Counted from the stretch's first letter, positions 15,051 through 24,329 are shown. The stretch: 64,000 nucleotides of DNA from Peptoniphilus gorbachii (GCF_016908115.1 NZ_JAFBDH010000002.1:62001-126000), one strand, 5' to 3'. Notes: generated from the letters alone by a model not told the origin. Numbers and translations: made by a program.

Positions 15051-15703
15051 TCTCTCTGTTCCTTTGCTATGTTCTTTCTTATTTGACTTAGCTTTGTCAT
15101 CTGTCTTAAAGCTTTTATTTTCCATAATATGGACTTTTTATCTTTATCTTGACGCTTTCTTGTTCTTTTGCTTTTAAGAGCTTAGAAGACAAAATACGGA
15201 CATTTTTATGTTCCTTTCCGTTGTTGTAAATGCTTGTTTTTACTTGACCAAATATTTTTACAAAATCTCTTTGTTTTAACTTCTCTAAATCTGTTGTATT
15301 ATCTCCATAGGCTGAACAATTGGTATAAATTTTATTTCCATCGTCATTTTTTTGAAACAAAAGAATAATTACTTACTTTAAACTTTTCTCCATTAGCATT
15401 TTCTCTTTCATGATTTTCTACTTGACCTACTATATTACCCACGAGATTTATAAGATCGTCTTTTTCTTCAATATCACTGACATTTTCAACAATCTTACCT
15501 TGTTCTTTCATGTAATCAATCATATAGTCAAAATCTTCGCTTAATAATGAAATAGTATAATTGTCCATATATCTGTCATAAATCTCATCAAGAGTTTTTT
15601 AATTGTCTATTCCTTTTTCAATTCCTATTAAGGATTTTATAAGGTGCTTGTATTTTTCTTTTGAAATTATTTCTATATTTCTTCTCATTTCTTTTTGTTC
15701 CAT
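15051..15703 (-). pseudogene. Broken single-stranded-DNA-binding protein gene
   Basis: Aligned with the intact SSB-like genes at 38526 and 45526, this copy keeps the ATG at 15703 and recognisable blocks (EDFDYMIDYMKEQGKIVENV; EKDDLINLVGNIVGQVEN; NANGEKFKVSNYSFVSKK). It has at least three frame or stop defects, including at about 15600, 15345 and 15130, so no full product can be made. Its end still carries the shared C-terminal region. It is the first of several SSB scars in the cargo region. Confidence 0.85.
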
Positions 15704-15817
15704 AATTTCCTACTTAAATTAAAATTAGAAGAGCTAATTGATCTCCCTATCTTTCTTGTTTGTTTTTTACTTTTCACATTAATATTATTATTATCATTTT
15801 CTCGTTTTGACAAAGAA

Positions 15818-15855
15818 AAAGCAGTAGACATTTTTATCAGTTTACTGCTTTTTTA
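15818..15855 (-). terminator. Terminator of peptide operon
   Basis: Arms AAAGCAGTA (15818-15826) and TACTGCTTT (15843-15851) form a perfect 9-bp stem with T-rich flanks on both strands. It lies about 55 bases beyond the stop of the 53-residue membrane peptide. Confidence 0.65.
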
Positions 15856-15906
15856 TCATTATATACTTACAATAATTCTATAACAATTTACAAGTTAAAA
15901 GATTTA

Positions 15907-16068
15907 TTAAAAAAATATTTTTTTTATCTTTTCCATTAGTGTAGGCTTTGCACATCCATAAACTTTTTCTTTTCCGTAAATCACAGATTTTACAAGAAAA
16001 ATAATGTATGATCCAAACAAATATATCAGTAAGTATAATAATATTATATCTAGAACCTGTTTAAACAT
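15907..16068 (-). CDS. Membrane peptide, 53 aa
   Basis: From ATG 16068, with GGAGGTG upstream (16082-16088), the product starts MFKQVLDIILLYLLIYLFG and has one strong membrane helix followed by a basic tail (KVYGCAKPTLMEKIKK). It lies directly after a cysteine-containing peptide ORF. This order resembles a bacteriocin precursor followed by a small immunity protein; that function is inference only. Confidence 0.5.
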   Translation of the reverse strand: MFKQVLDIILLYLLIYLFGSYIIFLVKSVIYGKEKVYGCAKPTLMEKIKKIFF

Positions 16069-16116
16069 ACTATTCCTAACACCTCCAAACATCAACAACT
16101 ATACTACCACCACCGA

Positions 16117-16290
16117 TTACAATAATCCACCTAAACATACTATGCAAGCATGAGGAATTAGAGTACAAGGCATTCCGAAAACTTTGTCTATTAATCCAGA
16201 GACAGTTACTCCAGCACCAGATACTGCTACAAAACATGGTAAATTTAAACCTCTATTTTGAGATTTAATATTCTCTTTACTAAACAACAC
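16117..16290 (-). CDS. Cysteine-containing bacteriocin-like peptide, about 57 aa
   Basis: An open frame from GTG 16290 (alternative TTG 16287) reads SKENIKSQNRGLNLPCFVAV, then SGAGVTVSGLIDKVFG and MPCTLIPHACIVCLGGLL before a stop. The Gly/Val-rich hydrophobic core with four Cys looks like a processed antimicrobial peptide or RiPP core. The start is uncertain and the frame may once have been joined to the upstream signal-peptide ORF, from which it is now separated by frameshifts. I do not recognise a named family. Confidence 0.4.
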   Translation of the reverse strand: MLFSKENIKSQNRGLNLPCFVAVSGAGVTVSGLIDKVFGMPCTLIPHACIVCLGGLL

Positions 16291-16303
16291 CTCGAGTTTT
16301 TTG

Positions 16304-16465
16304 TTACTTTATTTTTCTATTCTTCTGATTCAACAACTCGTAAATTTTCATATTTTTTAACTGGATTTGCTTCGCACTGAGTTTACATAGGAAAAAAGAG
16401 TTCATAGAAACTATGTTCAAAATCAACACACATGATGAAAAAGTATCTATTATTTTTTTCAACAT
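16304..16465 (-). pseudogene. Secreted-peptide precursor remnant, frameshifted
   Basis: ATG 16465 opens a frame starting MLKKIIDTFSSCVLILNIVS, a good signal-peptide-like segment (in-frame TTG 16498 is an alternative start). In this copy a T-run of six puts the rest in a frame reading FFLCKLSAKQIQL. With seven T the frame would instead read PMETPCEANPVKNYENLRVV, an acidic, propeptide-like sequence leading toward the cysteine-rich peptide. The ancestral gene was probably one secreted precursor; both repeat copies are now frameshifted. Confidence 0.45.
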
Positions 16466-16652
16466 TAAATATTCTTCACTTTCTATTTTATTTTTCAATT
16501 ATAATAAGTTAGTAAGATATTCAATCTCCATTTTTATACCTACGAGGATTCTTATAATTTATATTCGTGTCTCCTTGTAACCCTAATTTATTAAGCTCTT
16601 ATTTAATTGCATGAGTAAATACTGCAAACTTAAATAAAATCAAAAAATTTTA

Positions 16653-16750
16653 ACAAAATCTCTTTGTTTTAAACTCTCTAAATCTTTTTTCTTATTTCCA
16701 TAAGCTGAAAAATTGGTATAAATTTTATTCCCATCGTCATCTTTTTCTAA
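16653..16750 (-). pseudogene. SSB gene internal fragment
   Basis: About 100 bp matching the middle of the SSB-like genes (the DDDGNKVYTNCSAYGDKTKD to FVKIFG region) with small changes. It has no start or stop of its own. It is duplicated at 23981-24070 as part of the 1-kb repeat. Confidence 0.75.
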
Positions 16751-16799
16751 GTCCATGGTTGTTTAACATTATTCCTGTTATCAGGTAAGTTATAATCTT

Positions 16800-16970
16800 T
16801 TATTTGTTTTTCAACTTGCTATACTCACCTCCACACCCTATGCCCAAAAACATAGAACCGATTATCCATGCATACTCTGTTTTTCCTGTTTTATATGACA
16901 TGTATATTGATAATATAAGTGTAATAAATGAGATTATTGCTAATATAAGCCATAAGTTCTTTTTGTCCAT
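16800..16970 (-). CDS. Membrane peptide, 56 aa, copy 1
   Basis: ATG 16970 has GGAGG seven to eight bases upstream. The product begins MDKKNLWLILAIISFITLIL and has two short hydrophobic stretches around SYKTGKTEYAWIIGS, ending GCGGEYSKLKNK. It is preceded by a promoter with the five-fold conserved activator-like site (17011-17055). A second copy lies at 24119-24289 with one Phe-to-Leu change. An opposite-strand ORF over the same bases lacks a ribosome-binding site and is rejected. It may be an immunity or signalling peptide. Confidence 0.7.
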   Translation of the reverse strand: MDKKNLWLILAIISFITLILSIYMSYKTGKTEYAWIIGSMFLGIGCGGEYSKLKNK

Positions 16971-17010
16971 TTTATTCCTCCAAGATTTTTAACTCATCAT
17001 TTCTATTCTT

Positions 17011-17055
17011 ATTCTATATTCTTTTGACTTCAACTTCAGCTAACTTTTGTGAATA
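17011..17055 (-). promoter_or_regulatory. Regulon promoter 1: CACAAAAGTTAGCTG-N20-TAGAAT
   Basis: On the minus strand, CACAAAAGTTAGCTG (17051-17037) is followed after exactly 20 bases by TAGAAT (17016-17011). Transcription would start near 17004, 34 bases before the 56-residue peptide gene. There is no good -35, as expected for an activator-dependent promoter. Decayed coding sequence (ending NIIHKS-like just upstream) overlaps the site. Confidence 0.65.
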
Positions 17056-17315
17056 TTATTTATTATCTTTGCTATATAATTTTTAGTCATTGAAAATACT
17101 CCATCACTTATTCTTTGAATTCCTTGTTCAAGAAAAATTATTACTATAATACTATTTTAACTTTTCTTTTACTTTAGAAATTGCTCTTTACTTCAATCTT
17201 ATGTAAAACTCAGATAATGATACCCCTAAATGAATCAAAGAATGTTAAGCATGTCTTTATCTTAGTTAGCCTGATATTTTTGTTCTTCTTTTGATGTATA
17301 AACCGAAATAAAAAA

Positions 17316-17639
17316 ATCTGTCACAAGATATAAAAAAATGTAAATATTATAAATAAATATCATGAGATTTATAAATACCACAAGAAAAATCCTGAAGATA
17401 AGCAATTTGCAGCAGAATATTATAGTGAACTTTCCGTCTACAAAATAGCTGCTAAAGAAATTATAGAAAACTATAAAAAGCTTCCAAATACAAAAGAAAT
17501 ACTATCAAATCTCGATAAATTGCAAGAAAAAAAGAACACCCTTATGCAAGAGTATTCTTTGAATAAAGAGCAATTTTCTGACCTTGTTCAGTATTGGAAA
17601 AACTATGAAAATTATTATGGAAAAGAAGTGGAGAGATAA
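17316..17639 (+). pseudogene. Relaxase 3' fragment
   Basis: Matches the last ~100 codons of the relaxase at 9922 (IYKYHKKNPEDKQFAAEYYS, then LSVYKIAAKEIIENYKKL) through the natural stop (VER). The 5' end is frameshifted and no start exists. It follows directly on the end of the 1-kb repeat. Confidence 0.9.
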
Positions 17640-17713
17640 AAAGGTATAAGCGGATAATCCTATAGCTTTTTTAAGATTATTTACAAAATTTTACTTTAAA
17701 CTTATTATCTTAC

Positions 17714-17979
17714 TTAAAGAAATCCTACTAGATGACTATCAAACATTGCTATAGGAAGTAATAATATCAAAAGGACATTTAAAGCCATAAACAATTTATC
17801 CTTTTCCTTTACGCCAAATATTAAACCTATTAGTCCAATAATGGGCAGACAAATATTGATGTGAGTCCAGTTGGTCTTAGGCTTGTATAGCTTTCAAAGA
17901 TTTCTATTGGCAGTAGGTAGGAAATCACAAATATTAGGAGTCCAAGTAGAAATATCTTCTTGCTTAATTTATCTTTCAT
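17714..17979 (-). pseudogene. Frameshifted small membrane protein
   Basis: ATG 17979 is preceded by GAGAAGGA. The frame reads MKDKLSKKIFLLGLLIFVIS with predicted helices, then shifts by one base near 17855. The continuation (LPIIGLIGLIFGVKEK, LNVLLILLLPIAMF) ends at 17714. One indel restores an ~88-residue protein with about three helices. Unknown family. Confidence 0.6.
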
Positions 17980-18001
17980 TAATCCTTCTCTTTCTTTGAA
18001 A

Positions 18002-18343
18002 TTATATTGTTCGAATTAAATCTATGGTCGGCCTGTCTAAAATTCTCTTTAAAGAAAAATGATAGATGATTAGATTAATACCATAGACGACTAATGAAAA
18101 TCCTAGGAAGCTTTTGTAGTCATAATATTTTATTAAAGTACTCATTCTTAAATCAAAAGCGATTATCAATATTATAAACATAACTCCTAAACTCACCATA
18201 ATAGAAATTATAAAGGATTTTACCTGTTCTTCAATAAATTCCTTTTGATAAATGTTCTTTAACTCATCTACATCCATCCCACAAGAGTAAAGACTTCCGA
18301 TTTCTTTTTTCTGCTCATGAGACTTAAATGTTGGAATAAGCAA
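18002..18343 (-). pseudogene. FtsX-type permease C-terminal fragment
   Basis: About 113 codons beginning LIPTFKSHEQKKEIGSLYSC, then GMDVDELKNIYQKEF, a motif typical of the cytoplasmic loop before the last helices of FtsX/MacB permeases (here L-G-x-x-G-M-like). Two to three helices follow. No ribosome-binding site or start, so it is the 3' remnant of a lost ABC permease gene. Confidence 0.6.
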
Positions 18344-18384
18344 TAAATACGCATCTCATAATTTATTATATCATTTTTGAAATA

Positions 18385-18413
18385 AGAAAAAACAGCCCAC
18401 AAAAAAGCTGTTT
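18385..18413 (-). terminator. Terminator of module D
   Basis: On the minus strand AAACAGC and GCTGTTT (18413-18390) form a 7-bp stem with TTTTTC following. It lies about 155 bases beyond the FtsX permease stop. The 18414-18569 interval holds no convincing gene. Confidence 0.65.
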
Positions 18414-18569
18414 AAATTCTCTAATTGAACAAGTTATGATACTGGAACTGTAAACATTACATAGGAGGTAATAAGAGTGTTGGTAATATAACACTATAAA
18501 TAACTTGTTTTTTTCTTTCCTCCAAATATCAACCCAACCACAACATTTTATGTTTTTTAGCAAGATATC

Positions 18570-20381
18570 TTATAATTCATTTATATTGTCAGTTATGGAC
18601 ATCTTATTAATTCTTTTAATAGGTTTATAAGTTGAAATAATTACGGAAATCAATATAAATCCTATCGAAATTATTACCGCCAAAATTGGAAACTGCCAAA
18701 TTGCATAAGAAAAATGATCCTCTATCAATTTTGTAAATATAATTTTATTCAGCAAAACACCAACAATAATCCCCACAAAACAACCAAATAAACCATAGGT
18801 CGCTGATTCTACATTAATCATTCTCTTAATTTGGAACTTATCCATACCCACTGCACGCATCATTCCATATTGTTTTATTTTCGAAGATACGCTAATGGAT
18901 ATACTATTGATGCTATTTAATAAACTTACTAGGCCAATAATTGCAATGAAACCATATACAAAAAGCATAAATGCCATGTAGGTTCCTGTTGTTTTTTTAT
19001 CTCTACGATCACTTATCATGTTTTTATTTCCTATAAGTTTCTGAATTTCATTTATACTTTCTTTCGAAAACTTCTCATTAGTCTGTAACATGACTAAGTT
19101 ATATCCATCTTCATGTGTTATCTGCTTAAAAGTTTCACTTGAAGTTATTATTGTAGTTTTACCTCCAGTTTCACCATCGCTAGTAAATGGATCGTATTTC
19201 AATAGTCCAGCTATTTCAAAATCTTCTCCTTTAATTTTTATTTTATCTCCAATTTTATTATTGCTATCTCTATCCCAAGTAGCTAAAACATAATGGCTAT
19301 TGCCAAATACCTTCGATAAATCACTTTTTCTCTTTAGGGCTTTATCTTTTTTTAGACTTTTTAAATCAAAATCATCATATGAGATAATATCTATTTTTTC
19401 TCTAATGTTAGATTCAGATTCTAAAATTGCATTTACATCAAAAACGCTTCTTCTACCATATACATTTTTTACTCCATCTACTTCTTTTAATTTATTCAAC
19501 AAATTTGGATCAATATTATTTAAAATATCCTTACTTGTAATCTCTATATCTGCTCTGGCAGAAGATTGTGGCATGATATAATTTACAAATTGTCCGAAAA
19601 CTATAAATGTTAAAAACAAAATAATACTTAATGCAAAGGAAGCTGACATTAAAAATAAATTCTTTTTATTTTCTATAGCATGATTTATTCCTAGTGATTT
19701 TTCGATGTTAAAGAACTTATTATTTACTAATTGTTTATTTCCTATATTAGATTTTGTATTTCCAGAAAGAGCTGCAATTGGTGAAATTTTAGAAGCTTCT
19801 TTCGCAGGTTTTTGTGCGGCAATTAAAACACTTGCAAGTCCTACCAGAACACCCGCTAGAATACCAGTTACACTTATTGTAAAAATAGGTATATTAGAAA
19901 ATTCTTCTCCAACTATATATCTTAGTCCACCACAAAGAATCCAAGTTGAAACAACACCTATTAACGTACCAATAGGAATAGCTGTTTTGCACCAATTTAG
20001 TGACTCTAACCTTACAAACTTTTTAATCTGACCTTTGCTCATCCCAAGAGAGCGCATCATCCCAAAAAACTTCGTTCTTTGAGCAACACTATTATTAATA
20101 CTCCCAGAAATCATTAAAGCACCAGCTACAAGTATCAGAATAAATAATAACATAGCTATAGGAATTAAAGTTTGCCCCAAGTTACTTTTTAATATATCAT
20201 TGAAGTTAAAACCAGTATGCTTTAACTTCAATCTATCAATTTCCATTCGTAAGCCAATTTCAGCCATGCTAAAAATTGCTGTTACCAAAAATACTGAAAT
20301 AGCTATGCACATTATAGTTAAATGATTCTGTTTTTTACGAACTTTAGCTGATATTGGAATTAAACTAAGATAACTTTTCAT
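18570..20381 (-). CDS. FtsX/MacB-type ABC permease, 603 aa
   Basis: Starts at ATG 20381 (GGAAGTG upstream) and overlaps the ATPase gene by 17 bp. It contains two FtsX-like halves: one N-terminal helix, a three-helix block near residues 80-200 with FFGMMRSLGMSKGQIKKFVR, a large extracellular domain (about 270-460) and a C-terminal three-helix block with YGMMRAVGMDKFQIKRMI. This is the architecture of MacB-like peptide-resistance transporters. It works with the ATPase and probably with the adjacent two-component system. Confidence 0.9.
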   Translation of the reverse strand: MKSYLSLIPISAKVRKKQNHLTIMCIAISVFLVTAIFSMAEIGLRMEIDRLKLKHTGFNFNDILKSNLGQTLIPIAMLLFILILVAGALMISGSINNSVAQRTKFFGMMRSLGMSKGQIKKFVRLESLNWCKTAIPIGTLIGVVSTWILCGGLRYIVGEEFSNIPIFTISVTGILAGVLVGLASVLIAAQKPAKEASKISPIAALSGNTKSNIGNKQLVNNKFFNIEKSLGINHAIENKKNLFLMSASFALSIILFLTFIVFGQFVNYIMPQSSARADIEITSKDILNNIDPNLLNKLKEVDGVKNVYGRRSVFDVNAILESESNIREKIDIISYDDFDLKSLKKDKALKRKSDLSKVFGNSHYVLATWDRDSNNKIGDKIKIKGEDFEIAGLLKYDPFTSDGETGGKTTIITSSETFKQITHEDGYNLVMLQTNEKFSKESINEIQKLIGNKNMISDRRDKKTTGTYMAFMLFVYGFIAIIGLVSLLNSINSISISVSSKIKQYGMMRAVGMDKFQIKRMINVESATYGLFGCFVGIIVGVLLNKIIFTKLIEDHFSYAIWQFPILAVIISIGFILISVIISTYKPIKRINKMSITDNINEL

Positions 20382-21060
20382 TTGTAGCACTTCCCTGATC
20401 AACTAGTATTCCATCTGAAACTCTTAAAACTCTATCTGCTGCTTGAGCTATCGAACGGCTATGTGTAATCATAATTATAGTTTGTTCATATTTCTGTGAA
20501 GATTCTTTTAGTAAACTAATAACCTCTGAACTATTTTTAGAATCTAGGTTTCCCGTTGGTTCATCCGCTAGAATTAGAGAAGGTCTTGTTATAAGTGCTC
20601 TACCTATAGCAACCCTCTGTTGCTGACCACCAGAAAGTTCACTTGGCAAGTGATTCTTTCTCTCTTGTAGTCCTAATATATTTAATAGTTCTTCAAGATA
20701 CTTTCTATCTGGTTTCTTGTAATCCAATAAAACTGGAAAGATTATGTTTTGTTCCACAGTTAACTCTGGAATTAAATTGAATCCCTGAAAAACAAAACCT
20801 ATATTTCTGCGGCGAAATACTGTAAGCTCGCTATCTTTCATTGAAAACAAATCTTTATTATTAATAATAACCTTACCTTCAGTAGGAGTATCTAGCGCAC
20901 CTATTATATTCAGTAGGGTACTTTTCCCAGAACCTGACTCTCCTACTATAGCTATATATTCTCCTTTATCTACAGAAAATTTAATATCTTTTAAAGCATG
21001 CACTGCATTGTTGCCTTTTCCATATATTTTAGAAACAGATTTAACTTCTAATAAACTCAT
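20365..21060 (-). CDS. ABC transporter ATPase (MacB/LolD-like)
   Basis: A 231-residue ATPase from ATG 21060 (GAGGTG upstream). Walker A GESGSGKST, Q-loop FQGFNLIPEL, signature LSGGQQQR, Walker B LILADEPTG and H-loop MITHS. These are canonical for the MacB/LolD/BceA family. It is coupled to the FtsX permease downstream. Confidence 0.95.
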   Translation of the reverse strand: MSLLEVKSVSKIYGKGNNAVHALKDIKFSVDKGEYIAIVGESGSGKSTLLNIIGALDTPTEGKVIINNKDLFSMKDSELTVFRRRNIGFVFQGFNLIPELTVEQNIIFPVLLDYKKPDRKYLEELLNILGLQERKNHLPSELSGGQQQRVAIGRALITRPSLILADEPTGNLDSKNSSEVISLLKESSQKYEQTIIMITHSRSIAQAADRVLRVSDGILVDQGSATNEKLS

Positions 21061-21129
21061 AAAACACCTCGATCTTATTCTATTTATTAAAGAATAACAC
21101 TCCATTCCTACAATTAAATTACTAAAATC

Positions 21130-22170
21130 CTACAATTTTGTAGGATTTCTAAAAGTTAATATAAAAGTAGTCCCATAACCTAATTCACTAGAAACTTCAA
21201 TTGTGCCTCCATGTCCTTCGATGATAGACTTTGCTAAGGGTAGTCCTAAGCCTATCCCTTGCGAATCTGTTAAATGTCTACTTCTATAGAAACGCTTGAA
21301 AATATGATAAAGATCATCCTCATGTATACCAAAGCCATTATCAGTAATTTTTATCTGTAAAATCGACGAGAATTGCTCCCATTCAATTTTAATTACATCA
21401 CCGCTTTTAGTATGGTCAAAAGCGTTTTTGACAATATTATTTATTGCTTCCAATAGCCAATCTCTATCACAAATAAAATTTATTTTTTCATCTCCAGAAA
21501 CTTGTAGATGTTTTTTTTCACTTTTTGCACGGTATGTAAAGTGGAGTTCTACATCTTTAATCATTGCATACACATTTTCATTCAATTTTTCAAGAACAAT
21601 CACACCTGCATCAAACTTAGCTAACTTCAAAAGGTTTTGTATTAATGTATTCATTCGATTAAGCTCATGGTCTGACGCTTCACATAAATCTTTAATTGGA
21701 TAATCTTTATCAACCTCATTAAAAATAAGTTCATTATATATGTTTAAAGCTGCTAATGGTGTCTTTAGTTGATGAGATATATCAGATATAATATCTCTTA
21801 GAAATTTCTTCTCTTTCGTTTCATTCTTAGCTCGGGCATTTAATATTGAAGCCATCTGATTTATGGAATTAAATAATCTGTAAATTGTCCCTTCTTTGTC
21901 AGAATCAATCTGAACATTATGATTGCCTTCAAGATACATATTGATTTGTGCTTCTACATTTTCTATAATTTCTTCTTGGCGTTTTAAATAAAGATAAAAT
22001 ATACCAGGTGTCAAAAAAATAAAAATAAGACTTATAAAAATTGAAGGAGTAGAAATAGTTTTGAACTCTTTCCAAGTAAATATTTGAATTAATAAGGCGA
22101 ATAAGATATTAATTGTAAAGATATGTTTGAAATATCTTTTATTGTTTTCATCTGAAAATACTGACATCAT
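21130..22170 (-). CDS. Sensor histidine kinase
   Basis: A 346-residue membrane kinase. Two transmembrane helices (about 15-60), a HAMP-like linker, HisKA with SDISHQLKTPLAALNIYNEL, N-box NNIVKNAFDH, G1 DNGFGI and G2 GIGLGLPLAKSII. GAGGT precedes the paired ATGs. It lies nine bases after the response regulator gene. This operon (RR-HK-ATPase-FtsX) is the arrangement of peptide-sensing detoxification modules. Confidence 0.93.
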   Translation of the reverse strand: MMSVFSDENNKRYFKHIFTINILFALLIQIFTWKEFKTISTPSIFISLIFIFLTPGIFYLYLKRQEEIIENVEAQINMYLEGNHNVQIDSDKEGTIYRLFNSINQMASILNARAKNETKEKKFLRDIISDISHQLKTPLAALNIYNELIFNEVDKDYPIKDLCEASDHELNRMNTLIQNLLKLAKFDAGVIVLEKLNENVYAMIKDVELHFTYRAKSEKKHLQVSGDEKINFICDRDWLLEAINNIVKNAFDHTKSGDVIKIEWEQFSSILQIKITDNGFGIHEDDLYHIFKRFYRSRHLTDSQGIGLGLPLAKSIIEGHGGTIEVSSELGYGTTFILTFRNPTKL

Positions 22171-22178
22171 TGTTTACC

Positions 22179-22859
22179 TCAACAAGAAACGTTCCACTTA
22201 TATCCCAGACCTCTAATGGTTTGTATCATTTTAGGTTGACTCGGATTGTCTTCAATTTTCACTCTAAGTCTGCGAATATATACAGTTACGGAATTATTGT
22301 CTATATAATTATCATTAATATCCCATAATTTCTCTAAAATTTGATCTTTAGATAGGACAATATCAGGATTTTTCATGAATAAACAAAGCAGTTTATATTC
22401 ACCACTCGTTAGATCTAAAGCGTGACCATTTTTATAAGCAACACTTTCTGATAAATGAATTTTTATACCATTTGATTCGATATTTTGGTTATTATATTTT
22501 TCTGTTCTCCTAAGAAGTGCATTTATTCTTGAGATTAAAATACTTAATCTAAATGGCTTAGTTATATAGTCATCTCCACCAATATCTAGACCCATAATTA
22601 CACTTGTTTCTTCGTCAGAGGCTGTTAGAAAAATAATAGGTACATCAGAGTTTTCTCTGACTTTTCTGCAAAATTCAAACCCTGATCCATCAGGAAGAGA
22701 TACATCTAAAATTAATAATTCATATTTGTTTTTTGACCATAAATCTAAAGCTTCGCTTATAGTTCTAGCTATATCAGCATCAAACCCTTGCTTTTCAAAA
22801 GAAAATGACAACCCATAAATAAGGCTCTTGTCATCTTCTAATAGTAATATCTTGTTCAT
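22179..22859 (-). CDS. OmpR-family response regulator
   Basis: A 226-residue regulator from ATG 22859 (GGAGATTT upstream). The receiver domain has acidic DD near the N-terminus and the phospho-acceptor Asp in LLILDVSLPDGSG, plus Lys in YITKPF. The C-terminal winged helix reads YKLLCLFMKNPDIVLSKDQI, then NSVTVYIRRLRVKIEDNPSQ. Probably activates the downstream ABC genes. Confidence 0.95.
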   Translation of the reverse strand: MNKILLLEDDKSLIYGLSFSFEKQGFDADIARTISEALDLWSKNKYELLILDVSLPDGSGFEFCRKVRENSDVPIIFLTASDEETSVIMGLDIGGDDYITKPFRLSILISRINALLRRTEKYNNQNIESNGIKIHLSESVAYKNGHALDLTSGEYKLLCLFMKNPDIVLSKDQILEKLWDINDNYIDNNSVTVYIRRLRVKIEDNPSQPKMIQTIRGLGYKWNVSC

Positions 22860-22955
22860 ATAAAATCTCCTAAAAATCATTAAATCTATGTTAGATTATA
22901 CATTATAAGTACAAAAATACACTCTATTTTATAATATCACCATTTTCAGTATAAG

Positions 22956-22980
22956 TAAAAACAGACCCATTACGGATCTG
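22956..22980 (-). terminator. Terminator after recombinase fragment
   Basis: On the minus strand CAGATCC-GTAAT-GGGTCTG (one G-U) followed by TTTTTAC, starting at the base after the recombinase stop. Confidence 0.65.
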
Positions 22981-23589
22981 CTATTTGTCGATATCAATTT
23001 CAATTTCAGACTTGAATATTACTTTAAGCATTTCATCATAAACCACTATCTTATCCACTAGTTTCCTTACCAATTCTTCATCATAGCTTTCTATTTCTAA
23101 TTCTTGATTGTCTAAAAACTCTTCTAATTCCATTAGTCTGCTTTGTTCATTCTTCTCTTCCGCCATTTCAATGAGTATCTTTTCTTTTTCATTTCTTAAC
23201 TCTTCTACTCTGTCTGCAAGGTCTGTGTAGTCTTTCTTGGCATTAGCTACTTTTAAAAGTTCTTCTTGCACTTTCAACATTGCTTGGTCTATTTCTTCTA
23301 TTCCACTACTTCCATAACCTGTGATGACTTTTTCAATATTCTCTTTTATTATTTCTTTTAATTCACTGCTTTCAGATATAAGTTGATTAATGGCTTCTAC
23401 GGCTGCCTCTTGTAGGTTTTCTTCTCTTATGGTTCTTGCTTCACATGCTTCTGGTCCATGGGTTACTCTTGTACAGCATCTCCAAACGGTGTACTTTTTC
23501 CCTCTGTTGTTCCAAGCAATTCTCCTGTAAATATCCCCGCATTTAGAAAGGTATTTTAGAGCATCTTGTAAATCTTGTGCTGTTTCTTG
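22981..23589 (-). pseudogene. Large serine recombinase C-terminal fragment
   Basis: About 202 codons open to a TAA just upstream of CAAGAAACAGCA. It contains KYLSKCGDIYRRIAWNNRGK, then YTVWRCCTRVTHGPEACEAR (the recombinase zinc-ribbon region) and a long coiled-coil ending VDKIVVYDEMLKVIFKSEIE. These are typical of the C-terminus of transposon-type large serine recombinases (TndX/TnpX-like). The catalytic domain is absent and no start codon exists, so it is a scar of another mobile element abutting copy 2 of the 1-kb repeat. Confidence 0.85.
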
Positions 23590-23676
23590 TTAATATTCTT
23601 CAATTAACATCTCGAGTTTTTTGTTACTTCATTTTTTAATTCTTCTGATTCAACAACTCGTAAATTTTCATAATTT

Positions 23677-23784
23677 TTAACTGGATTTGCTTCGCACGGA
23701 GTTTCCATAGGAAAAAGAGTTCATAGGAACTATGTTCAAAATCAACACACATGATGAAATAGTATCTATTATTTTTTTCAACAT
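23677..23784 (-). pseudogene. Secreted-peptide precursor remnant, copy 2
   Basis: ATG 23784 opens MLKKIIDTISSCVLILNIVP then MNSFSYGNSVRSKSS and a stop, giving 35 residues. The T-run here is five long, putting the distal part in a third frame compared with copy 1. The cysteine-core part is missing and replaced by recombinase sequence. Confidence 0.45.
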
Positions 23785-23980
23785 TAAATCTTCTTCACTT
23801 TCTATTTTATTTTTCAATTATAATAAGTTAGCAAGATATTCAATCTCCATTTTTATACCTACGAGGATTCTTATAATTTATATTCGTGTCTCCTTGTAAC
23901 CCTAATTTATTAAGCTCTTATTTAATTGCATGAGTAAATACTACAATCTTAAATAAAATCAAAAAATTTTAACATAATCT

Positions 23981-24070
23981 CTTTGTTTTAAACTCTCTAA
24001 ATCTTTTTTCTTATCTCCATAAGCTGAACAGTTGGTATAAATTTTATTCCCATCGTCATCTTTTGCTAAG
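23981..24070 (-). pseudogene. SSB gene internal fragment, copy 2
   Basis: Duplicate of the SSB scar at 16653-16750 within the 1-kb repeat; it keeps the CSAYGDKKKDLESLKQ-like segment. No start or stop. Confidence 0.7.
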
Positions 24071-24118
24071 TCCATGGTTGTTTAACATTATTCCTGTTAT
24101 CAGGTAAGTTATAATCTT

Positions 24119-24289
24119 TTATTTGTTTTTCAACTTACTATACTCACCTCCACACCCTATGCCCAAAAGCATAGAACCGATTATCCATGCATACTCAGTT
24201 TTTCCTGTTTTATATGACATGTATATTGATAATATAAGTGTAATAAATGAGATTATTGCTAATATAAGCCATAAGTTCTTTTTGTCCAT
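24119..24289 (-). CDS. Membrane peptide, 56 aa, copy 2
   Basis: Duplicate of 16800-16970, same GGAGG and start, one visible substitution (SMLLGIG instead of SMFLGIG). Two intact copies of such a small gene, both behind the same conserved promoter, argue that it is a real, selected gene. Confidence 0.7.
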   Translation of the reverse strand: MDKKNLWLILAIISFITLILSIYMSYKTGKTEYAWIIGSMLLGIGCGGEYSKLKNK

Positions 24290-24329
24290 TTTATTCCTCC
24301 AAGATTTTTAACTCATCATTTCTATTCTT

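Larger units (their letters stand above)
16291..17296. repeat. About 1-kb direct repeat, copy 1
   Basis: Starts at CTCGAG and ends at TTGATG. It matches 23611-24615 with only scattered single-base differences and a one-base difference in an A-run (6 versus 5 near 16395/23715). It contains a signal-peptide ORF, an SSB fragment, the 56-residue membrane peptide gene and its promoter. Confidence 0.92.

Noticed and set aside
16804-16992. Plus-strand 62-codon ORF (and its duplicate at 24123-24311)
   Set aside because: No ribosome-binding site. The opposite strand carries a 56-codon ORF with GGAGG and a conserved promoter.
18366-18563. Minus-strand 65-codon ORF beyond the FtsX stop
   Set aside because: It runs through the operon terminator, has no good ribosome-binding site and unusual Cys-rich composition.
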